Shown piece by piece: positions 8,574 to 16,294 of a DNA stretch of 39,741 bases. The position numbers and the translations under genes were made by a program. The DNA is from Microbacterium sp. 5K110 (lineage in GTDB: Bacteria > Actinomycetota > Actinomycetes > Actinomycetales > Microbacteriaceae): assembly GCF_005774735.1 (NCBI RefSeq), contig NZ_VBUM01000026.1, positions 1 to 39,741 on the forward strand. The letters are read 5' to 3'. The notes below the pieces were generated by a model. The model was not told where the DNA came from. It did not search any database and was given only the letters and a program-made list of their open reading frames with translations. Numbering within the stretch: the stretch's first letter is position 1; each line of letters opens with the position of its first letter.

Positions 8574-8595
8574 GTTTCTGTCAAGCAACAGAAAC
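8574..8595. promoter_or_regulatory. Operator-like palindrome upstream of the symporter gene
   Basis: Perfect 8-bp arms GTTTCTGT (8574-8581) and ACAGAAAC (8588-8595) around a 6-base spacer, in an AT-richer patch 31 bases before the symporter start codon. Size and place fit a dimeric repressor or activator site. No regulator can be assigned; the sites of the GntR regulon further along are different. Confidence 0.6.
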
Positions 8596-8626
8596 CCGAT
8601 TCGCCCCTCATCGCCGGGAGCCCGCC

Positions 8627-10141
8627 ATGATCATCTTCGGAGTCGCGCTGAGCGTCGTCCTCATCCTCGTCGTCGGCATCGTCGTCGCACGCAAGGTCGA
8701 CGGCGACAGCGCGAATTACCTCGTCGCCGGACGCCGTCTCGGCGTGCCGCTCGTCGCCGTCAGCCTCACCGCCGCCGCCGTCGACGCCAACGCGACCGTG
8801 GGGAACACCGACCTCACGTCGCAGTTCGGCTTCTGGTCGGGGGCGTCGCTCGCGATCGGCCTGGCCGTCTGCCTGCTGCTGACCGGCCTGTTCCTCGCCA
8901 AGCGCATGAACGCCATGAAGCTCTTCACGCTGGGCGACTTCTTCCGCCTGCGCTACGGACGCCCCGTGGAGCTGCTGGCATCCGTGCTCATGATCGTGTC
9001 GTTCACGTTCCTGCTCGCGGGCAACCTCGTCGCGTGCGGCTTCCTGCTCGAGCGCTTCGCGAACATCCCCTACGCGTGGGGCGTGGTGCTCGCCGTCGTC
9101 CTCGTGCTCGCGTACACCGTCGCGGGCGGCCTGTTCTCGGATGCCTACACCGCGGCGATCCAGACCACGATCACCGTCGTGGCGGCGATCGTCCTGCTCG
9201 CGTGGGTCGCGTTCTCGTACGGCATCGTGATCCCCGAGGGCATGGGGCCGTTCGACCTCCAGCAGCTCACCGACCCGGCAGCCGGTGCCCCGATCAACTG
9301 GGCGACGCTCATCTCGCTGGCCATCGGCGACATCGTCGCGATCGACTTCATGCAGCGCATCTTCGGGGCGAAGAGCCCGTCCGTCGCGCAGCGCTCGTGC
9401 TTCATCGCCGCGGGGCTCACCGCCGCGATCGGTTCGGTCTTCGCGATCGTCGCCTTGAGCGTCTCGTCGACGCTCGGGCTTTCGGTCGAGAACGGTCCGG
9501 TGCTGTACCAGCTGCTCGGCGACTACGCGCCGCCGATCATCGCGATCCTCGTGCTCTCGGGCATCGTCGCCGCCTCGTTCTCGACGGCCTCCGGGGCGAT
9601 GCTCGCCACCTCGGCGATCGCCGTCCGCAACGTCTTCACGGTCCGCCGCCACACCGGCAGCGGCCCCGACCCGCTGCTGCGCTGGACGCGTCTGGCCATG
9701 ATCCCGTTCGTGATCGCCGGCGCCTTCCTCGCCATCCGCGTGAGCCAGACCGGCATCCTGCTCACGCTCGCCTTCGACCTGATGCTCGCGTGCCTCGCGG
9801 CACCGTTCGTCATCGGGGTGTTCTGGAAGCGTCCGGGCGCCGTCGCCGCCCTCGGCGCGATGGTCGTCGGCTTCGTCGTGCGCATGACGCTGCTTGCCCT
9901 GACCCCGACGCTCTACGGCGTGCCCAACGACATCCTGCACGTCCCGAACGACCTCGTCGGTCCGGAGTTCGACGGCTGGGCGACGCTCGTGTCGGCGGTC
10001 ATCGGGTTCGGCACCTACGTCGCCCTGGCCTTCGCGCTCCCCCGCCGCGCGCCGGAGCTCGACCGCGAAGCCGCCGTGCTGGCCGACCTCGCGGCCGAGC
10101 GCGAGGCCTCGGAGCGCGAGGGCGTGGAGGTGCCGGCGTGA
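8627..10141 (+). CDS. Sodium:solute symporter (SSS family)
   Basis: 504-residue inner-membrane transporter with about thirteen hydrophobic helices. Family features: a first helix followed by NYLVAGRRLG, then SLTAAAVDANATVGNTDLTSQFGFW, the GDFFRLRYG block, AYTVAGGLFSDAYTAAIQ and GIVAASFSTASGAMLATSAIAVRNVF, typical of SSS permeases that couple uptake to sodium. The C-terminal ~35 residues are charged and cytosolic. Start ATG 8627 with GGGAG upstream; the longer open frame from 8357 runs through the inverted repeat and is rejected. It stands between the guanidine operon and the GntR-controlled cluster and could serve either; substrate unknown (SSS members carry sugars, nucleobases, carboxylates, urea and others). 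Confidence 0.92.
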   Translation: MIIFGVALSVVLILVVGIVVARKVDGDSANYLVAGRRLGVPLVAVSLTAAAVDANATVGNTDLTSQFGFWSGASLAIGLAVCLLLTGLFLAKRMNAMKLFTLGDFFRLRYGRPVELLASVLMIVSFTFLLAGNLVACGFLLERFANIPYAWGVVLAVVLVLAYTVAGGLFSDAYTAAIQTTITVVAAIVLLAWVAFSYGIVIPEGMGPFDLQQLTDPAAGAPINWATLISLAIGDIVAIDFMQRIFGAKSPSVAQRSCFIAAGLTAAIGSVFAIVALSVSSTLGLSVENGPVLYQLLGDYAPPIIAILVLSGIVAASFSTASGAMLATSAIAVRNVFTVRRHTGSGPDPLLRWTRLAMIPFVIAGAFLAIRVSQTGILLTLAFDLMLACLAAPFVIGVFWKRPGAVAALGAMVVGFVVRMTLLALTPTLYGVPNDILHVPNDLVGPEFDGWATLVSAVIGFGTYVALAFALPRRAPELDREAAVLADLAAEREASEREGVEVPA

Positions 10142-10146
10142 CCCGA

Positions 10147-10161
10147 CCTCGCGGGGCGAGG
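10147..10161 (+). terminator. Short hairpin after the symporter gene
   Basis: CCTCGC/GCGAGG 6-bp stem with a 3-base loop, five bases after the symporter stop codon. All-GC stem without a U-run; a weak terminator candidate. Confidence 0.4.
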
Positions 10162-10223
10162 GAGACGGATGCCGTCCGATGCCGGTGCGATCGATCCCGT
10201 CACACGGCGCGGTGAATCCCGTA

Positions 10224-10258
10224 TTGCGGATCCATTCTTGCCGCTTTAGGATCCAATC
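10224..10258 (+). promoter_or_regulatory. Operator pair A and overlapping promoter
   Basis: Two GGATCC boxes, at 10228-10233 and 10249-10254, with centres 21 bp apart. A -35-like TTGCGG (10224-10229) and a -10-like TAGGAT (10247-10252) lie 17 bases apart and overlap the two boxes. The -10 ends six bases before the GTG at 10259, so the transcript may begin at the start codon (leaderless); alternatively the AGGA in the box serves as ribosome site. Same operator design as at 19017, 20936 and 30240. Confidence 0.75.
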
Positions 10259-10627
10259 GTGACTTTCGTGATGCGCCCCGCCGAGGTGGATTCCTCCGAG
10301 CTCGAGGCCAAGCCCCTCGCCCCGCCGAACGGCGAGCCGCTGGCCGGCGAGATCATCGTCCGCGGCAAGGTCCAGTTCGTGAACGACGACCGCACGATCA
10401 TCTCCGGAATCTGGGAGAGCGACCCGGGCACGTCGCGGTGGGAGTTCCTCACCCGCGGCGAGATCGTCCACATCCTCGCCGGACGCATGACCGTCCAGCG
10501 CGACGGCGAGGAGCCGGTCGAGCTCACCGCCGGCAGCGCCGCGTACTTCCCGATCGGATGGACGGGAGTGTGGAACGTCATCGACCCCGTCCGCAAGCTC
10601 TACGTCGTCTACAAGCCCGCCGCTTGA
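10259..10627 (+). CDS. Cupin domain protein (cupin_3 / ureidoglycine-aminohydrolase-like)
   Basis: 122-residue single-domain cupin of the cupin_3 (DUF861) type. Typical line-up: GIWESDPGTSRWEF, then EIVHILAGRMTVQRDGEEPVEL, then GSAAYFPIGWTGVWNV and KLYVVY. Members include ureidoglycine aminohydrolase domains and many small proteins of unknown function linked to amine and amide catabolism. The canonical cupin histidines are sparse here (one His in IVHIL), so metal binding is uncertain. First gene of a four-gene operon and directly behind operator pair A. Start GTG 10259 chosen for the spacing to AGGA/-10; the ATG at 10271 is the alternative. Confidence 0.82.
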   Translation: MTFVMRPAEVDSSELEAKPLAPPNGEPLAGEIIVRGKVQFVNDDRTIISGIWESDPGTSRWEFLTRGEIVHILAGRMTVQRDGEEPVELTAGSAAYFPIGWTGVWNVIDPVRKLYVVYKPAA

Positions 10628-10678
10628 GCGATCTCGCGCCCACCCTCCTGCCCTCTCCCCTCTGAAAGACCGCGATCC

Positions 10679-11320
10679 ATGCCACGCATCATCGATCTGA
10701 GCATCCCCGTCCACCCCGAGATGCTGCACTGGGGTCGCCGCCCGACGTACGAGATGGTGGAGGAGATCTCCGACACCAGCCCCAGCGAGGTCTCGCGGTG
10801 GCTCATCGGCGCCCACACCGGCACGCACGTCGATGCGCCGAGCCACTTCGTCAAGGGCGGCACGACCGTCGACTCGCTCCCGATCGACCACACCATCGGC
10901 GAGGCGCGCGTCCTCGACCTCCGTCACGTCGAGAAGGAGATCACCGCCGACGATCTCATCGCGGCCGGCGCGGAGGGCGCGAAGCGCGTGCTCTTCAAGA
11001 CCCGCAACTCCACCGACGCCCTCACCCGCACCGAGAAGAGCGAGACGTGGGTCGGTCTCGGCCCGTCGGGCGCGCAGTGGCTCGTCGACAACGGCGTGGT
11101 GTTCGCGGCGAACGACTACATGACCATGGAGGCGCCCGACCACACCGTCGAGTGGCCGACGCACGTCATCCTGTGCAACGCCGGCGTCGTCATCCTCGAG
11201 AACGCGAACCTCGCCGCGGCCGAGCCGGGCGACTACTACCTGGTCTGCCAGCCCATCCCCTTCGAGGGGCGCGAAGCGGCACCGGCGCCGACGGTGCTCC
11301 TGACGCTCCCCGGCGCATGA
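10679..11320 (+). CDS. Cyclase family protein (kynurenine-formamidase-like hydrolase)
   Basis: 213-residue member of the cyclase family (PF04199), which includes bacterial kynurenine formamidase KynB and isatin hydrolase: metal-dependent hydrolases of N-formyl or cyclic amide bonds. The signature HxGTHxDxPxH is complete: His46, His50, Asp52 and His56 (GAHTGTHVDAPSH); NAGVVILENANL is the usual C-terminal block. The rest of the kynurenine pathway is not here, so I do not call it kynB. 51 bases after the cupin gene; its stop overlaps the RidA start. Confidence 0.88.
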   Translation: MPRIIDLSIPVHPEMLHWGRRPTYEMVEEISDTSPSEVSRWLIGAHTGTHVDAPSHFVKGGTTVDSLPIDHTIGEARVLDLRHVEKEITADDLIAAGAEGAKRVLFKTRNSTDALTRTEKSETWVGLGPSGAQWLVDNGVVFAANDYMTMEAPDHTVEWPTHVILCNAGVVILENANLAAAEPGDYYLVCQPIPFEGREAAPAPTVLLTLPGA

Positions 11321-11826
11321 CGGCCTCCTTCTCGATGTCGGCGGAGCAGCGCGCGGCCGAGCTGGGCCTGCGGATCCCGGACTACACGAACCCCCCGTAC
11401 GGCGGGCGCTACGGCGCGGGACTCAAGGCGTTCCACCGCACCGGCGACTTCGTCGAGCTCAGCGGGATCACCCCCGAGACGCGCGACGGCGCGCAGGTAC
11501 ATCCGGGCGTCGTCGGCACCGAGGTGTCGCTCGCCGACGCTCAGGATGCCGCCCGCCAGACCGCGATCAACAGCCTCGGCCTGATCCGGCTCGCCGTGGG
11601 ATCGCTCGACGCCGTCGCCGGGCTCTCGCGCGCGCTGTGCTTCGTCCTGTGCGCCCCGGACTTCGACCGACTCAATGAGGTCTCCAACGGCGCCACCGAT
11701 CTCTTCCTCGACGTCTTCGGCCCCGAGATCGGTGCCGTGGGCCGAGCGAGCATCGGCGCGACGAGCCTCACGCGCCGCAACAGCTTCGAGCTCTGGCTGA
11801 GCTTCGAAGCCCGCCCCCTCACCTGA
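11317..11826 (+). CDS. RidA/YjgF family protein
   Basis: 169-residue Rid-superfamily protein, longer than canonical ~130-residue RidA and close to the RidA-like subgroup with an N-terminal extension (ELGLRIPDYTNPPYGGRYGAG). It has the GVVGTEVSLADAQDAARQTAINSL helix block and VGRASIGATSLTRRNSFELWL, in which an Arg sits at the place of the catalytic Arg of imine/enamine deaminases. Rid proteins hydrolyse reactive imines or, as RutC and 2-aminomuconate deaminase, specific pathway intermediates. The ATG at 11317 overlaps the cyclase stop. Confidence 0.88.
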   Translation: MTASFSMSAEQRAAELGLRIPDYTNPPYGGRYGAGLKAFHRTGDFVELSGITPETRDGAQVHPGVVGTEVSLADAQDAARQTAINSLGLIRLAVGSLDAVAGLSRALCFVLCAPDFDRLNEVSNGATDLFLDVFGPEIGAVGRASIGATSLTRRNSFELWLSFEARPLT

Positions 11827-11841
11827 ATCTCCGGAGTCCTC

Positions 11842-12525
11842 ATGCATGTCGTTCTCGTTCACGGCTCGGGCGGCAGCGCCCAGTCCTGGTCCTCGGTCGT
11901 CCCGCTGCTCGAGGCGGCCGGCATCCCGGTCACCGTGTCGGACACCCCCTCGCAGTCCCTCCACGACGATGTCGCGACCATCACGCGGATCATCGACGAC
12001 ATCGACGGGCCGGTGCTGCTCGTCGGACACTCGTACGGGGGCTCCATCATCACCGGCGCGGGCACGCACCCGCGCGTGCGCGGCCTCGTCTACATCGCGG
12101 CGTGGGTTCCCGACGAGGGCGAGAACATCCAGGAACTGGTCGGGCAGTACCCCGAAGCCGAGGTCGGCACCTGGTTCTCGCGCGGCGAAGACGGCAGCTG
12201 GATCCCGGACGATTCGCCCGCCGCACGGCAGGCGCTGGCCTGGGACGTTCCCCTGGACGTGTGGGAGCGGCGCCTCCACGATCGACGGACCTCGGCCGAC
12301 GCCATCTTCACCGAGCGCAGCGGCCCCGCCGCCTGGCGCACGCGCCCGTCCTGGTACCTGATCGCGGAGGACGACAAGCACATCCACCTCGAGGGCCAGA
12401 AGCACATGGCCGCTCGCGCGGGCGCGCACATCCGGACGGTCGCGACCAGCCACGCCATCCCGTACGCCGCCCCCGAAGCCGTCGTCGCGATCATCGACGC
12501 GGCGCGGTCGTCCCTCGCCGAGTGA
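11842..12525 (+). CDS. Alpha/beta-fold hydrolase
   Basis: 227-residue alpha/beta hydrolase of the small methylesterase/RutD-like size class. HVVLVHGSGGSAQSW forms the oxyanion-hole region, Ser64 in GHSYGGS is the nucleophile, and a C-terminal TSHAIP His is the likely triad base. No signal peptide, so cytosolic. Last gene of the cupin-cyclase-RidA-hydrolase operon, 15 bases behind RidA. RidA next to such a hydrolase recalls RutC-RutD of uracil breakdown, but RutA is missing. Substrate unknown: ester, lactone or amide. Confidence 0.9.
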   Translation: MHVVLVHGSGGSAQSWSSVVPLLEAAGIPVTVSDTPSQSLHDDVATITRIIDDIDGPVLLVGHSYGGSIITGAGTHPRVRGLVYIAAWVPDEGENIQELVGQYPEAEVGTWFSRGEDGSWIPDDSPAARQALAWDVPLDVWERRLHDRRTSADAIFTERSGPAAWRTRPSWYLIAEDDKHIHLEGQKHMAARAGAHIRTVATSHAIPYAAPEAVVAIIDAARSSLAE

Positions 12526-12530
12526 CGAGG

Positions 12531-12562
12531 TCTCGACGCCTCAGCGAGACAGGGCGTCGAGA
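12531..12562. terminator. Bidirectional hairpin between convergent genes
   Basis: Perfect 10-bp stem (12531-12540 with 12553-12562) and a 12-base loop, lying across the ends of the hydrolase gene and the convergent amidohydrolase gene. It overlaps the last codons of the amidohydrolase. Confidence 0.6.
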
Positions 12563-13797
12563 TCCTTCACGAACCGTCCGCTCTGGACCACGGCGCGCAC
12601 GCGCTGCGGATCCGCCAGCGCCGCGATGTCGCGGAGCGGGTCGACGTCGGCGATCACGAGGTCGGCGAGCTTGCCCGCCTCCACGGATCCCAGGTCGCCG
12701 TCGAGGCGGAGGAGACGGGCGCCCGCGAGAGTGCCGGCGTGCACGGCGGCCAGGGGAGACAGACCGACACGCACCAGGTGCGCGAGCTCGGTGAGGTTGC
12801 GGCCCTGCTCGTGGATCCCGGCATCCGTTCCCAGGGCGATCGGGACGCCCGCGGCGACCGCCGCGGAGATCGACGCGAGGCCGCGCTCTTGGCGGGCCTG
12901 ACGCACCGGGTCCGCCGGGCCGGGCGGGACGCGCAGGAGAGTGCTGAGCGTCGGCACCAGCACGACACTGCGATCGCGCATCAGCGCGATCGTCTCGTCG
13001 CTGAGGTCGTAGCCGTGCTCGATGCTGGCCACCCCGCCCTCGACCGCCGCGCGCACGGCCGCATCGGTCTGGGCGTGGGCGGTCACGGGTTGACCGGCGC
13101 GACCGGCCATCTCGGTCACGATCGCGGCGACGTGCTCGCGCGGGAGCCCCGTGTCGCTCGGGGAATCGTGCGGGGAATGGACCCCGCCGGACGTGCAGAC
13201 CTTGATCACGTCGGCACCCGTGCGCACGAGAGCGCGGACAGTGCGGACGACCTCGTCGAGGGTGTCGACGACCGCGCACCCCGACGCCAGCCCGCGCTCG
13301 GCCCACGCGGGCAGCGAGCCGTTCGCGTTCACGGGGTCCGCGTGCCCTCCGGTCGGCGAGAGCATCGAAATCGCGAGGTGCAGACGCGGACCGACGAGGG
13401 CTCCGGAGGCGATCGCCGAACGGTATCCGGGCGTCAGTCCGCTCAGGTCGCGCGCAGTCGTGACCCCCGCCTCGAGCGTCGACCGCAGGTTGCCGATCGC
13501 CGCGACGACGGCTTCCTCGGGGAACCACAGCCGCTGCGTCTCGGCATCCACGTTCGTACTCATCACGAGGTGCACGTGCGCGTCGACGAAGCCGGGCAGC
13601 ACCCATCGGCCCCGCAGGTCGATCTCGCGACCCGGGACGTCACCGCCGCGGCGCGGACCGACGTAGACGAGGCGATCCCCGCGGATGCCGATCTCGACGT
13701 CGTCGAGCGGCTCCGCGCCGGTGCCGTCGATGACCGTGGCGCCCGTCAGGCGCACGTCGCCCGACGCCGCCGGAACCTCGGGCAGTCGTGCACTCAT
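12541..13797 (-). CDS. Amidohydrolase, imidazolonepropionase/prolidase-like, intact metal site
   Basis: 418-residue metal-dependent hydrolase of the amidohydrolase_1 family. The ligand set looks complete: HxH in DAHVHL, Lys in DVIKVCTSGG (probably carbamylated), His in TAHAQT, His in IEHGYDL and Asp in LGTDAG. C-terminal GSVEAGKLADLVI is standard. Relatives cleave cyclic amides or Xaa-Pro-like and aryl amide bonds. ATG 13797 overlaps the stop of the ABC ATPase gene, so it is the last gene of the importer operon: it probably acts on what that importer brings in. Confidence 0.9.
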   Translation of the reverse strand: MSARLPEVPAASGDVRLTGATVIDGTGAEPLDDVEIGIRGDRLVYVGPRRGGDVPGREIDLRGRWVLPGFVDAHVHLVMSTNVDAETQRLWFPEEAVVAAIGNLRSTLEAGVTTARDLSGLTPGYRSAIASGALVGPRLHLAISMLSPTGGHADPVNANGSLPAWAERGLASGCAVVDTLDEVVRTVRALVRTGADVIKVCTSGGVHSPHDSPSDTGLPREHVAAIVTEMAGRAGQPVTAHAQTDAAVRAAVEGGVASIEHGYDLSDETIALMRDRSVVLVPTLSTLLRVPPGPADPVRQARQERGLASISAAVAAGVPIALGTDAGIHEQGRNLTELAHLVRVGLSPLAAVHAGTLAGARLLRLDGDLGSVEAGKLADLVIADVDPLRDIAALADPQRVRAVVQSGRFVKDLDALSR

Positions 13798-14570
13798 ACG
13801 TCGAGCCGGAATCCGGGCGAACCGGGGTCGGCCTCCAGCAGGCGGCGGGTGTACCAGTGTTGAGGGTCGGCGTAGACCTGCTCCACCGGCCCGCTCTCGA
13901 CGATGCGTCCGCGGTGCATGACGGCGACGACGTCGCTGACCCGCTGCACGACGGCGAGGTTGTGCGAGATGAACATCATCGACAGGTCCTGCTCGGCCTT
14001 GATCTCGGCGAGCAGGTCGAGGATCTGCGCCTGGACGGACACGTCCAGGGCCGAGGTGATCTCGTCCGCGATCACGAAGGCGGGATCGATGATGAGGCTG
14101 CGGGCGATCGCGACGCGCTGCCGCTGACCGCCGGAGAACTCGTGGGGATAGCGGTGCATCATGTCGCCGGAGAGCCCGACGCGCGTGAGCTCGTGGGCGA
14201 TCCGATCCTCGAAACGCGCGACACGGCCCCGCCGCGGGTCGAGCGCCTCGGCCAGGGTCTGCCCGATCGTGCGCCGCGGCGAGAGCGAGGAGTACGGATC
14301 CTGCGGGATCATCTGCACGCGCCGCCGGTGGGCGTACGTCGCCCGTCGACCGTGCACGCGCGAGAGGTCGGTGCCGTCGACGTCGACGCGTCCGTGGCTC
14401 GGGGACGCGACGCCGACGAGGACCTTCGCCAGCGTGGACTTGCCCGACCCGGACTCACCGACGACGCCCACGGTGCGTCCGCGGGGCACCTCGAGCGACA
14501 CTCCGTCCAGGACCGTGACCGCGCCGTATCGGACCCGGAGGTCCTCCACGACGACCATCGCTGCGTTCAT
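13794..14570 (-). CDS. ABC transporter ATP-binding protein (DppF-like)
   Basis: 258-residue ATPase of the oligopeptide/nickel importer type. Walker A GESGSGKST, Q-loop QDPYSSLSPR, signature SGGQRQRVAIARSL, Walker B VIADEITSALD and the His-switch FISHNLAVV are all present; the Leu usual in LFPFR-type Dpp proteins' C-terminal HWYTRRLL motif is also seen. Its ATG overlaps the stop of the fused permease-ATPase gene. Provides half of the ATPase pair; the other half is the fused domain of the preceding gene. Confidence 0.93.
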   Translation of the reverse strand: MNAAMVVVEDLRVRYGAVTVLDGVSLEVPRGRTVGVVGESGSGKSTLAKVLVGVASPSHGRVDVDGTDLSRVHGRRATYAHRRRVQMIPQDPYSSLSPRRTIGQTLAEALDPRRGRVARFEDRIAHELTRVGLSGDMMHRYPHEFSGGQRQRVAIARSLIIDPAFVIADEITSALDVSVQAQILDLLAEIKAEQDLSMMFISHNLAVVQRVSDVVAVMHRGRIVESGPVEQVYADPQHWYTRRLLEADPGSPGFRLDV

Positions 14571-16294
14571 CGCCCGTCCTCCTGACCGACGGATCCGACG
14601 CCGACCTCCACCACGGGAGACGCGGCCAGCAGTCGCTTCGTATAGGGGTGGGTGACGGAATCCTCCGTCATCCCGCGCACCTCGTCGATCCGCTCGACGA
14701 TGCGGCCGTCCTTCATCACCAGCACCCGGTCGCACAGGGCCCGCACGACGCTGAGGTCGTGCGAGATGAACAGCATGGAGGTACCGGACTCGGCGTTCAT
14801 CCGCTTGATCAGGGTGAGGACCTCTCGCTGGACGGTGACGTCGAGCGCCGTGGTCGGCTCGTCGGCGATCAGCAGCGCCGGTTCGGTGCTCATCGCGGAG
14901 GCGATCATCGCGCGCTGCTTCATGCCGCCGGACAGCTGATGGGGGTATTGCCGCAAACGGCCCTCCGGATCCGTGAGCATCACCGACCGGAACCGCTGCA
15001 CGAGCAGATGCATGGCGGCGCGGCGGGTGTGCCGCAGCCGCACGCGCAGGACGTCGGTGAGCTGGATGCCGAGGATCAACGCCGGATTGAGCGCGGTGCC
15101 GGGATCCTGGTAGACGAATCCGATGCGCTCGGCCAGGAACCGGTCGGACACCCGGCCCGTCAGGTCGGTGCCGTCGAGCGTCAGCGTGCGGGCGCGGGCG
15201 TGGAGCCCTTCCCCGAGGAGACGTCCGACGACCGAGGCGGTGACGGACTTGCCGGAGCCGCTCTCTCCGACGATGCCGAGGATCTCGCCGCGGCGGATCG
15301 TGAAGGACACGTCCGAGACGAGAGCCCGCCCACTCCCGGCGTGCTGCACGTCGAGCCCGTCCACGACCACCAGGTCGCGCGGATCGCGGGCGATCGACGG
15401 CGCTCCCGGGGCCTTCAGCAGACGCGCACGGTCGGTGTTCGACCGCGGGTTGGCCGCGGCCGCGAGACCGTCACCGACCAGCAGCGCCGCGAGCGAGGTG
15501 ATCGTGAGCGCGACGGCCGGACCGACGATCACGATCGGGTTGACCACGATCTTGCTGAGCCCCTCGCTGAGCAGACGCCCCCAGTCGAAAGCCGGCGACT
15601 GCGGCCCCAGCCCGATGAAGGACAGACCCGAGATCTCGACCAGCGACCCGGAGAAGGCCCCGGCGATGAGGATGAGGGTCGGTTCGGCCATGTTGGGGAG
15701 GATGTGGCGGAGGGCGAGCCGATGCGCCGGCACACCGAGCAGGCGCGCCGTCTGGACGTACTCGCTCGAGGCGATCTTGGCGGCGAGGTTCGCGGTCAGG
15801 CGCGCGAACCCGGCCATGTTGGCGATCGCGATCGCGATCACCAACTGCACGACGCCCTGCCCGAGGACGGCGGCGATGATGATCGCCACGAGCATCGTGG
15901 GGTAGCTGATCGCGAACTCGATGCCCCGCAGGCTCAGCTCGCGCAGACGACGCGGGGCGAGCCACGTCGCCACCCCGAGGGCGATGCCGACGATCGCCGA
16001 CAGCGCCGTCGCGGACACGGCCATGAACACCGTCGGCTGGGTCGCGACGAGGGTGCGGGCGAGCATGTCGCGGCCGAGGGTGTCGGTTCCCAGCGGATGG
16101 TCGGGCGTGGAGGGGAGGTTCGGTGAGCCGCCCAGCTGCGTCGCCGCCGTGCCGAACAGCAACGGCGCGAAGATCGCGACCAGGGCGACGAGCCCGAGCA
16201 GCCCGACGCCGACGACCAGCGGCACGTTCCATCGGAAGGCGCGCGGCTTGGCGGGGATATCGGCCAGGAGGGCCGGGGGAAGGGTGTCAGCCAC
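14567..16294 (-). CDS. Fused ABC permease and ATPase (DppC-DppD type)
   Basis: 575-residue fusion. Residues ~1-285 are a DppC-like inner-membrane permease (N-terminal OppC segment, LGTDTLGRDMLARTL, permease loop EYVQTARLLGVPAHRLALRHILPN). Residues ~310-575 are a DppD-like ATPase with GESGSGKSV, QDPGTALNPAL, LSGGMKQRAMIASAM, LIADEPTTALD and FISHDLSVV. Fusions of this kind are known from actinobacterial peptide-type importers. GTG start at 16294, overlapping the upstream permease stop by 8 bases, with GGGAG upstream. Confidence 0.93.
   Translation of the reverse strand: MADTLPPALLADIPAKPRAFRWNVPLVVGVGLLGLVALVAIFAPLLFGTAATQLGGSPNLPSTPDHPLGTDTLGRDMLARTLVATQPTVFMAVSATALSAIVGIALGVATWLAPRRLRELSLRGIEFAISYPTMLVAIIIAAVLGQGVVQLVIAIAIANMAGFARLTANLAAKIASSEYVQTARLLGVPAHRLALRHILPNMAEPTLILIAGAFSGSLVEISGLSFIGLGPQSPAFDWGRLLSEGLSKIVVNPIVIVGPAVALTITSLAALLVGDGLAAAANPRSNTDRARLLKAPGAPSIARDPRDLVVVDGLDVQHAGSGRALVSDVSFTIRRGEILGIVGESGSGKSVTASVVGRLLGEGLHARARTLTLDGTDLTGRVSDRFLAERIGFVYQDPGTALNPALILGIQLTDVLRVRLRHTRRAAMHLLVQRFRSVMLTDPEGRLRQYPHQLSGGMKQRAMIASAMSTEPALLIADEPTTALDVTVQREVLTLIKRMNAESGTSMLFISHDLSVVRALCDRVLVMKDGRIVERIDEVRGMTEDSVTHPYTKRLLAASPVVEVGVGSVGQEDGR

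Noticed and set aside
8534..11164. An 876-codon minus-strand frame across the symporter, cupin and cyclase genes
   Set aside because: It runs through three recognised genes and an operator region, and its composition (Arg, Glu, Asp, His) is that of a shadow frame.
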